The notes beneath the pieces are model-generated. The model saw only the letters and a list, made by a program, of their open reading frames with translations, ran no database searches and was not told the DNA's origin. A stretch of 16,494 bases of DNA from WS-11 sp035275545 (GTDB taxonomy: Bacteria; Eisenbacteria; RBG-16-71-46). Shown here piece after piece: positions 1 through 5,735 of this stretch (its first letter is position 1; each line of letters opens with the position of its first letter). The position numbers and the translations under genes were made by a program. The DNA is taken from NCBI GenBank assembly GCA_035275545.1, contig DATEMP010000232.1, forward strand, positions 1-16,494, read 5' to 3'.

Positions 1-427
1 CGAAGCCGAAGGCGAGCGCCACCGCGAGCGCCGGCCACGGGGTGCGCGTGAAGCGCTGCCAGGCGCGGGTCGGAAGCCAGAGCAGCGAGACCGCCTTGAG
101 CAGCATGACGGTGAGCGGGATCCCGAAGCCGGCCATGAGGAGCGCCGCGGGCAGACGCTGGAGCAGCAGCCAGCCGGCGACGAACAGCGCCATGAGCCCG
201 CCGATCGCGAAGATCGCGTGACGCGTGGCGACCAGGGTGCGGCGCTCGGGGCCGGTGAGCGCCACGATCAGCCGCTCGAGCAGCAGCAGGTTGATCAGCG
301 ACCACGCGGTGCCGGCGGCGATCGCGAGACCGGCCGACGGTGCGGCGTAGGTGGCGGTGGCGAGCGCGGCGAGCGCACCGAGCCACATCGAGCTCCTACG
401 GACGCGAACCAGGAATTCCAGTCCCAT
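1..427 (-). CDS. atpI: AtpI-like ATP synthase accessory membrane protein (3' end outside window)
   Basis: The minus frame is open from an ATG at 427 to the window edge (142 codons, no stop), so the C-terminus is missing. The product is strongly hydrophobic. After a short basic start (MGLEFLVRVRRSS) come about four apolar stretches: residues 14-30, 38-50, 66-85 and 90-112. Charges fall in the connecting loops (ERR, TRH, TRAWQRF). This size and pattern, and the position 20 bp downstream of an AtpZ gene, match the ATP synthase subunit I family, which helps assemble the c-ring and usually precedes atpB. No clear Shine-Dalgarno lies before 427, so the start is inferred, and Met14 is an alternative. 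The call rests on hydropathy and neighbour, not on a diagnostic motif. An atpB gene just beyond the left edge would confirm it. Confidence 0.62.
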   Translation of the reverse strand, partial: MGLEFLVRVRRSSMWLGALAALATATYAAPSAGLAIAAGTAWSLINLLLLERLIVALTGPERRTLVATRHAIFAIGGLMALFVAGWLLLQRLPAALLMAGFGIPLTVMLLKAVSLLWLPTRAWQRFTRTPWPALAVALAFGF

Positions 428-447
428 GATCGTGCGGCGGGGCCGGG

Positions 448-705
448 TCAGCGGCGCCCTGTTCGCTCCTCTTCTTCCGCCTGGTAGCGGCGATAGATCA
501 GCCAGGTCTCGCGGCCCGCGGCGGCAAATCCCAGCACCAGTCCGGCCACCCCGAGCCACGGGCCGGTCGAGAAACGCCGGTCCAGCCAGTTGCCCAGGAA
601 GAACCCGACCAGGGGTGCGACGATCAGCAGGGTGGGAATGGCCAACAGCAGGCCCGCGGCCCGATAGTCCGGTCCGGACGTCTCTTTTTTCGGTCGAGGA
701 GCCAT
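448..705 (-). CDS. atpZ: AtpZ-family F0F1-ATPase accessory protein
   Basis: This 85-residue protein has a charged N-terminus (MAPRPKKE) and two membrane segments, roughly residues 16-38 and 49-65. Between them is the family-typical stretch with GxxLGxWLDRRF and a following GPWLG, and the C-terminus is charged. That matches the AtpZ/UncI family (putative F0F1-ATPase subunit, PF09527 type), linked to ATP synthase assembly and divalent-cation handling in alkaliphilic Bacillus. I chose the ATG at 705 because GGAGGGG at 717-711 (minus) lies 5 nt before it. A TTG at 744 would extend the frame but puts the palindrome at 718-731 inside the coding region. It is the first gene of the leftward unit with the AtpI-like gene 20 bp on, and is read from the promoter at 809-781. 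Confidence 0.8.
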   Translation of the reverse strand: MAPRPKKETSGPDYRAAGLLLAIPTLLIVAPLVGFFLGNWLDRRFSTGPWLGVAGLVLGFAAAGRETWLIYRRYQAEEEERTGRR

Positions 706-717
706 CTGCGCCCCTCC

Positions 718-731
718 GTGAAACATTTCAC
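718..731. promoter_or_regulatory. Perfect-arm palindrome GTGAAA-N2-TTTCAC in the atpZ leader (Rex/CRP-like operator)
   Basis: On the minus strand the site reads TTGTGAAATGTTTCACGG, with fully complementary 6-bp arms around two bases. It directly abuts the atpZ Shine-Dalgarno (711-717). It agrees with the redox repressor Rex site (TTGTGAA-N4-TTCACAA) except for the last two bases, and also with the CRP/FNR-type TGTGA-N6-TCACR pattern. Its place about 45 nt downstream of the predicted transcription start suits a roadblock repressor. Which regulator binds, if any, is inference. Confidence 0.5.
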
Positions 732-780
732 AAGCGGCCGCCAACCGATGAAGCTGTAACGGGTGGCGGGTGGCCGAGGG

Positions 781-809
781 AAGGTAGAGAAGGGTCGCTT
801 CAGGGTCAA
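781..809 (-). promoter_or_regulatory. Sigma70-type promoter for the atpZ-atpI unit
   Basis: On the minus strand there is TTGACC (809-804), a 17-bp spacer and TACCTT (786-781). The predicted start is near 774, giving a leader of about 69 nt that holds the palindrome at 718-731. The same TTGACC-N17-TAnnnT layout precedes the S9 peptidase operon at 7912-7884. Confidence 0.55.
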
Positions 810-914
810 GTTGGAAGTACGGCGGCGGGGCCAGCCCCGGTCGGATACCGTCCCGGACGGCCTCCGCGCCGGCTCCGGACGCCGGTCCTTCCCCACCCGG
901 ATCCGGCCCAAGTC

Positions 915-943
915 TTTACCCGGAGCGGGGCTCTCCCTATGCT
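915..943 (+). promoter_or_regulatory. Promoter of the Nudix gene, probably giving a leaderless mRNA
   Basis: TTTACC (915-920), a 17-bp spacer and TATGCT (938-943) form a sigma70-type promoter. The -10 ends 8 nt before the ATG at 952, so transcription should begin at or within a few bases of the start codon. There is no Shine-Dalgarno before 952, consistent with leaderless translation. Confidence 0.5.
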
Positions 944-951
944 GCGCGCCC

Positions 952-1431
952 ATGCCGCGACTCGCGCCCGGGAAGATCGAGGTCTATCTGTTCCGGCGTC
1001 GCGGCGGCCGGGTCGAGTTCCTCGCCCTCAGGCGGTCCCCGGACCGCACGCTGCCCGGAGTCTGGCAGCCGGTGACGGGATCGATCCGGCGCGGGGAGCG
1101 GCCGCTCGCGGCCGCGCGCCGCGAGGTGCGCGAGGAAACCGGAATCGCGCCGCGCCGCTGGTGGCGGCTCGAGAGCCCGACCCTCTATTTCGATGCGCTC
1201 CACGGGGAGCTCCACGCCGTGCTGCTGCTCGCCGCCGAGATCGGCGCGCGTGACACGGTGCGGCTCTCGCGCGAGCATGACGGCCACCGGTTTCTCGGCG
1301 CAGCGACCGCCGGCAAGCGCTTCCTGTGGGACTCTCAGCGCCTGGGGCTCGCCGCGGTGCGGAGTCAGGTGCTCAGGGGCGGACCCCGGTCGCGCGCGCT
1401 CGAGATCACGGAACACATGCGCCGGCGCTGA
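952..1431 (+). CDS. Nudix hydrolase (possibly NudB-like)
   Basis: The 159-residue protein contains a complete Nudix box at residues 43-65: Gly43, five residues, Glu49, seven residues, Arg57-Glu58-Val59, Glu61-Glu62, Gly64-Ile65. Every consensus position is met, so it should bind Mg2+ or Mn2+ and cleave a nucleoside-diphosphate-linked substrate. The WQPVTGSI segment just before the box resembles dihydroneopterin triphosphate pyrophosphatase (NudB, folate synthesis), but many Nudix enzymes share it, so the substrate is open. The ATG at 952 starts at the usual family N-terminus (KIEVYLFRR beta strand). Longer upstream frames have no family similarity. It is the first of three same-strand genes; yajQ follows 25 nt later. 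Confidence 0.85.
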   Translation: MPRLAPGKIEVYLFRRRGGRVEFLALRRSPDRTLPGVWQPVTGSIRRGERPLAAARREVREETGIAPRRWWRLESPTLYFDALHGELHAVLLLAAEIGARDTVRLSREHDGHRFLGAATAGKRFLWDSQRLGLAAVRSQVLRGGPRSRALEITEHMRRR

Positions 1432-1456
1432 AGCCGGCCCTCACAACGGAGGCATC

Positions 1457-1963
1457 GTGGCAGGCACGAGCTCGTTCGACGTCACCACCGGCGTCGACTA
1501 CATGGAAGTGAACAACGCGGTGACCCAGGCGACCAAGGAGATCACCCAGCGCTACGACTTCAAGGGGCTCAAGGTGAGCCTCGACCTGGATCAGAAGGAG
1601 CACACCATCACGCTCGCCGCACCCGACGAGTTCAAGCTCCGCGCGGTGTGGGATGTGCTGCAGAGCAAGCTGGTGCGCCGGCAGGTTCCGCTCAAGAACA
1701 TGACGCCCGGCGAGGTCGAGCCGGCGGCGAGCAGCTCGGTGCGCCAGGTGGTGAAGATCCAGGACGGCCTCACCGCCGATCTCGCGCGCGAGGTGGCCAA
1801 GGCCATCAAGGAAGCAAAGATGAAGAAGGTGCAGGCGGCGATCCAGGGCGATACCGTGCGCATCTCGTCGCCCGGCAAGGACGAGCTTCAGGCGGCGATC
1901 GCGCTCCTCAAGCAGCAGGACTTCGGCGTCGAGCTCAAGTTCGGAAATTTCCGCAGCAACTGA
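1457..1963 (+). CDS. yajQ: YajQ-family nucleotide-binding protein (DUF520)
   Basis: This 168-residue protein is about the normal length for the YajQ family. It starts with the characteristic SSFDVTTGVDYMEVNNAV and continues with ITQRYDFKG, the LVRRQVPLKN segment in the middle, IKEAKMKKVQAAIQGD, and a C-terminal LKQQDFGVELKFGNFR. YajQ proteins have two related ferredoxin-like domains. A Xanthomonas member binds cyclic di-GMP and acts with a transcription factor, and others bind nucleotides or RNA. The start is GTG at 1457 with ACGGAGG at 1446-1452, and the family N-terminus begins right there. The gene lies between a Nudix gene and a DUF2231 gene (13-nt gap), suggesting one transcript. The local role cannot be read from sequence. 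Confidence 0.92.
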   Translation: MAGTSSFDVTTGVDYMEVNNAVTQATKEITQRYDFKGLKVSLDLDQKEHTITLAAPDEFKLRAVWDVLQSKLVRRQVPLKNMTPGEVEPAASSSVRQVVKIQDGLTADLAREVAKAIKEAKMKKVQAAIQGDTVRISSPGKDELQAAIALLKQQDFGVELKFGNFRSN

Positions 1964-1976
1964 CCGGAGGCCGGCC

Positions 1977-2855
1977 GTGCCCGATATCGGCGTCTACCAT
2001 CCGCAGGTGGTCCACTTCGTGGTCGCCTTCCTGTTCCTGGGCGTGGTCGCGCGGATCGTGTCGTTCCTCCCGGTCGGCGAGCGGTTCCGCTGGATCGGCT
2101 CCATGGCGGCCACCCTCATCATCCTCGGCACGCTCGCGTCGATCGCGGCGGTGCAATCGGGCAAGGACGCGCACGGCCCGGTGGAGCGCGTGCCCGGCGC
2201 GCGCGAGGCGGTGGTCGAGCACGAGGAGTCGGGCGAGCGCACCCGCAACGTGTTCATCGCCGTCGCGCTGTGCGAGCTGATCGCGCTGGCGGTCGCCTCA
2301 CGCAAGCGCTTCGGCACCATCGTGCGCGGCGCCTCGGCCCTGGGAGGAATCCTCGGCGTGGTGCTGCTCTACAAGGCGAGCCTGCTGGGCGGCGAGCTGG
2401 TCTACGGCTACGCGGGCGGCGTCGGCATCCGCTCGGGCGATCCCTCCGATGTCCGGCGCCTGCTGGTCGCCGGCCTCTACCACAACGCGCGCGTGGCGCG
2501 GGAGAGCGGCGATACCGCGCTGGCGGGGCGGCTCACCGAGCAGCTGGTCGCCCAGATGCCGAACGACGCCGGGGTGCGCTTCCTCGGGATCGAGTCGATG
2601 CTCCGGGACCGCGCCGATCCGCGCGCCGCGCTGGCGGCGCTTGCCGTGATTCCGGTGCCCGAGGACGACGCTCGACTCCAGATCCGCCGCGGCCTGCTCA
2701 TGGCGGAAGCCTACGAGGCCGCCGGAGCACGCGATTCGATGCGCAAGGTGATCGCCGATCTCAAGCGGCGCTATCCCGACAACACGCGCGTGAAGCAGGC
2801 GGTGGAGCGTCTCACCCGGCCGGCGCGCTCGAGCGGATCCCGGGCGCCGTCATGA
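1977..2855 (+). CDS. DUF2231 membrane protein with a helical C-terminal extension
   Basis: The 292-residue protein has four membrane segments at about residues 10-31, 39-60, 90-108 and 118-138. It carries features I associate with DUF2231: an N-terminal HPQVVHF, a GKDA segment followed by a His-containing EHEES stretch, and GGELVYGYAGGVG after the fourth segment. The family is thought to be quinone- or haem-linked because of its conserved histidines, but its function is not established. Residues about 160-292 are soluble, alternate in short amphipathic helices (LYHNARVARESGDTALAG and similar) and look TPR-like; this is uncertain. The start is GTG at 1977 with CGGAGG at 1965-1970. It is the last gene of the cluster and converges on the CPBP gene, with only 16 nt between them. 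Confidence 0.75.
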   Translation: MPDIGVYHPQVVHFVVAFLFLGVVARIVSFLPVGERFRWIGSMAATLIILGTLASIAAVQSGKDAHGPVERVPGAREAVVEHEESGERTRNVFIAVALCELIALAVASRKRFGTIVRGASALGGILGVVLLYKASLLGGELVYGYAGGVGIRSGDPSDVRRLLVAGLYHNARVARESGDTALAGRLTEQLVAQMPNDAGVRFLGIESMLRDRADPRAALAALAVIPVPEDDARLQIRRGLLMAEAYEAAGARDSMRKVIADLKRRYPDNTRVKQAVERLTRPARSSGSRAPS

Positions 2856-2871
2856 AGCGCGCCGCCCGGAG

Positions 2872-3612
2872 CTAGGGTGGCGTGGGCTGCGGCGTGATGG
2901 TCCCGGTGCCGCTCGCTTCAGGCACGTCGGGGACGTAGCCCAGCTCACGGGCCAGCTTCGCGTACATGAGGCCCGCGATGATGTCGTAGACCACGTGCCC
3001 GAGCATCGACACGTAGAGCGTGCCGGTCCAGAATGCGAGCGCCTGGAAGAGCAGCGCGAAGCCGAAGATGATCACCATCGAGACCCTGCTCTGGAACGCG
3101 TGGCCGCCGGCGAACACCAAGGCGCTCAGGATCGCCCCGAGCCACGGCGATCCGGTGAGCGTCCAGAGCAGCAGGAACAGCATGCCGCGGTAGGTGACCT
3201 CCTCGCCGATCCCCGCCGCCAGCGACACACCCACCCAGAGTGCCTTCTCCTTCGCACCCTTGGGGGTGAAGAAATGGATGCGACGGGAGCGCGAGAGCAC
3301 CGCCTTCCGCCACAGCGGATACATCGCGAAGGCGAGCACCCCCGCGGCGCCGAGGCCGGCGGCGATCCCGAGCGGCGTGGGCATGCGGCGCGGAAAGAAG
3401 TCGACCCAGTAGGATCGCGCCACCAGCAGCGACAGGCTGAGGTAGAGCACCTGCATGACGATGGTGGTCGCGAAGTGGCGGGTGCGCGAGGGCAGCGCTT
3501 TCATCCGCGCCACCGCGCCGCGCGACCGGTAGCTCAGCCACATCAGCATCAGCTGGATGCCGATGAAGTACCAGCCCGCCAGGCTCACCCCGTACGGGAG
3601 CGGCGCGAACAT
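2872..3612 (-). CDS. CPBP family intramembrane metalloprotease
   Basis: The 246-residue multi-pass protein carries the three CPBP (Abi, PF02517) motifs in order: EExxxR at Glu137-Glu138-Arg142, FxxxH at Phe167-His171, and HxxxD at His206-Asp210. These are the proposed metal ligands and catalytic residues of glutamate intramembrane proteases related to Rce1. About seven or eight hydrophobic segments surround them, and the C-terminal 20 residues are polar and proline/threonine-rich. The ATG at 3612 shares one base with the upstream peptidase stop (TGATG), so translation is probably coupled. It is the third gene of the operon with two S9 peptidases. Such proteases can cleave prenylated or membrane peptides; the substrate here is unknown. 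Confidence 0.88.
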   Translation of the reverse strand: MFAPLPYGVSLAGWYFIGIQLMLMWLSYRSRGAVARMKALPSRTRHFATTIVMQVLYLSLSLLVARSYWVDFFPRRMPTPLGIAAGLGAAGVLAFAMYPLWRKAVLSRSRRIHFFTPKGAKEKALWVGVSLAAGIGEEVTYRGMLFLLLWTLTGSPWLGAILSALVFAGGHAFQSRVSMVIIFGFALLFQALAFWTGTLYVSMLGHVVYDIIAGLMYAKLARELGYVPDVPEASGTGTITPQPTPP

Positions 3613-5735
3613 CAGACTCCGTATTCGGGACGCGGCTCGCCCTTGATCCAGCGGTCGAACCAGCCGCGGATGTGGCGCTGGTTCTGCACCCGCCGCGACG
3701 GCGTGCCGCTGCGCGACAGCTCGTGGCTCTCGCCCGGGAAGCGCACCATCACCGCGGTCTTCCGCTGCTGCTTCAGGGCGCGGAACATCGCCTCGCCCTG
3801 GGCGATCGGGGTGCGCCAGTCCTCCTCGCTGTGAATGATCATCAGCGGGGTGGTGATGCGGTCCGCGAACGCCACCGGAGAGCGCTCGAGATACTCGCGC
3901 GGATCCTCGACCGGCGACTTGCGGAACCAGAACGGCACGAACATCGCGAAGTCGGCGCTGTAGAAGAACGACGCCCAGTCCGAGACGCAGCGCTGCGTCA
4001 CCGCGGCCGCGAACCGGTCGGTCTGGGTCACGAGCCAGTTGGTGAGCAGCCCGCCGCCGCTCCCGCCGGTCACCCCGACCTTCGCGGGATCGACGCAGCC
4101 GCGCTGGATCACCGCATCGACGCCCGCCATGAGATCCCGCGCGTCGTCGCCCGGGAACCGGTACTGGATGGTGCGCGCGAACCCCTCGCCGTAGGTGGTG
4201 CTGCCGCGCGGGTTGGTGTAGAGCACCAGGTAGCCGGCCCCGGCGAGATGATGGAACTCGTGGAAGAACCCGAAGCCGTAGGCGGTGTGCGGCCCGCCGT
4301 GGATCTCGAGCAGCAGCGGATACTTCCGCGCCGGATCGAACCCGGGCGGCTTCACCAGCCACGCCTGGATCTTCGTGCCGTCGAACGACGGGTACCAGAA
4401 CTCCTCGACCTCGCCGAGCGCGAGCTCGGCGAACACCGCCTCGTTCGGCGCCCAGAGCAGCGTGATGGCGCCGGTCCTGGCGTCGAGGCGGTAGAGGTCG
4501 CCGGGCCGCGAGGGGCTGCCGAGCGTGAGCGCCCAGTGGCGTCCGTCGGCGCTCGTGGTGCCCGCGATCAGGTCGCGCTCCTCGGGGGTGAGCGGGGTGA
4601 CGGCGCCGCTCGCGATCTCGACGCGCGCCAGCGTAGCCGCGCCGTGGCGCGCCACCGCGCAGCACACGGTCTCCCCGCCCGCCTCGAAGGCGAGCGGGAC
4701 GGCGCCGCCGCCGCGCGGCGGATGCTGGTCGGAGTTGATCCCGCCGCCGAACTCGTCGTCGACGCCGGGCGCCAGATCGCGCACTTCGCGCCGCGGCGTG
4801 GCACCCTCGGTGATCAGCAGCCTCGGCTGCGTGTACGTGTGCGGCTCGATCGTCCGGTAGCCGAACGCGGCGATCCGCCCGTCCGCGTGCTCCGCGAACG
4901 ACCCGATCGGCCCGCCGAAGTCGACGACGATCTCGAGATCGCCGGTGTCGGCGGGCGTGTCGCGATCGGGCGACACCCCGTAGAGGACCGAGGCTTCGAG
5001 TCCGAACCACGGCTCGTCGCGGCGGTCGGAGACGAACAGGATGCGCCGTCCGTCCGCCGACCAGGCGGGCGCGCCGGCCGCGAACGGGCCGCGGGTGAGG
5101 GGGGTCGCGGCGCCGCCCTGGGCGTCGACCACCCACACCTGGCTCATGCGATCGAAGTCGGTGAAGCCTTCGTCGTTCTCGCGGAACACCGGCCGGGTGA
5201 CCACCCGTCCCGGCTCGTTCTTGGGCTTCTCGACCCCGGGCGCGTCGAGCACGAGGTTGGTGCCGCTCAGGAACGCGATGCGGCGCCCGTCCGGGGACCA
5301 CGCGGGCTCGGCCGCACCCTTGGCGAGCGTGCACACCAGCGTCGCCTCGCCGCCCGAAAGCGGCAGCACGTAGAGCTGCGCCGGCTCCTTGCCTCCGGTG
5401 GAGCGCACGAACGCGATGAAGCGTCCATCGGGCGACCAGCGCGGCTGGCTGTCGCGCGGTCCGAACGTGAGCGGGCGCACGCTCGCCGCCCCGGCACCGT
5501 CGCCGCCCTCGGCGAGCGAGAGCGCGGTGCGGTACTCGTCGGCCGCCGCATCCACCCACACGCGCGTGAACGCCACGCGCGTGCCGTCGGGCGACATGCG
5601 CGGGTCGGCCACCCAGGTCAGGCGCAGCAGGTCGTCGTCACGCACCGGCCTCAGCGCGGCACCGGTCGCGGCCGCGGGCCGGCTCGAGGTTTCGTCCGCC
5701 ACCGGCGCTTCGCTCACCACTCCGGGATCGTTCAT
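3612..5735 (-). CDS. S9 family serine peptidase without signal peptide (tandem paralogue 2)
   Basis: This 707-residue protein has the prolyl-oligopeptidase/acylaminoacyl-peptidase (S9) plan. Residues about 35-440 are an N-terminal beta-propeller with repeated SPDG/SADGRR-type WD40-like (TolB/PD40) motifs. Residues about 450-707 are an alpha/beta hydrolase. The catalytic triad is visible: Ser559 in GGSGGG, Asp639 in HSEEDWRTP and His671 in FPGESHELSRSG. It should cleave oligopeptides rather than folded proteins, since the propeller limits access. The N-terminus (MNDPGVVSEAPVADETS) is polar with no hydrophobic stretch, so a cytosolic place is predicted. The ATG at 5735 overlaps the upstream paralogue's stop by 4 bp (ATGA), with AAGGA about 10 nt before it. 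It is highly similar to its upstream neighbour along the whole length, so it is a tandem duplicate. Confidence 0.9.
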   Translation of the reverse strand: MNDPGVVSEAPVADETSSRPAAATGAALRPVRDDDLLRLTWVADPRMSPDGTRVAFTRVWVDAAADEYRTALSLAEGGDGAGAASVRPLTFGPRDSQPRWSPDGRFIAFVRSTGGKEPAQLYVLPLSGGEATLVCTLAKGAAEPAWSPDGRRIAFLSGTNLVLDAPGVEKPKNEPGRVVTRPVFRENDEGFTDFDRMSQVWVVDAQGGAATPLTRGPFAAGAPAWSADGRRILFVSDRRDEPWFGLEASVLYGVSPDRDTPADTGDLEIVVDFGGPIGSFAEHADGRIAAFGYRTIEPHTYTQPRLLITEGATPRREVRDLAPGVDDEFGGGINSDQHPPRGGGAVPLAFEAGGETVCCAVARHGAATLARVEIASGAVTPLTPEERDLIAGTTSADGRHWALTLGSPSRPGDLYRLDARTGAITLLWAPNEAVFAELALGEVEEFWYPSFDGTKIQAWLVKPPGFDPARKYPLLLEIHGGPHTAYGFGFFHEFHHLAGAGYLVLYTNPRGSTTYGEGFARTIQYRFPGDDARDLMAGVDAVIQRGCVDPAKVGVTGGSGGGLLTNWLVTQTDRFAAAVTQRCVSDWASFFYSADFAMFVPFWFRKSPVEDPREYLERSPVAFADRITTPLMIIHSEEDWRTPIAQGEAMFRALKQQRKTAVMVRFPGESHELSRSGTPSRRVQNQRHIRGWFDRWIKGEPRPEYGV

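Noticed and set aside
706..744. Longer AtpZ start at TTG 744
   Set aside because: It would bury the palindrome and the GGAGGGG site in coding sequence; the ATG at 705 has ideal spacing and fits the family length.
827..838. GGGG-CCAG-CCCC hairpin in the 706-951 gap
   Set aside because: A four-base stem is expected by chance at this GC content, and it ends no transcript.
351..1253. 300-codon plus-strand open frame over the atpZ leader and Nudix gene
   Set aside because: Overlaps recognised genes in other frames, is low-complexity, and spans two promoters.
3613..5559. Fusion of the CPBP protease to a long upstream minus-strand reading frame
   Set aside because: The frame is open but shifted relative to the S9 coding frame, with Arg/Ala-rich noise. 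The TGATG overlap gives a clear separate start at 3612.
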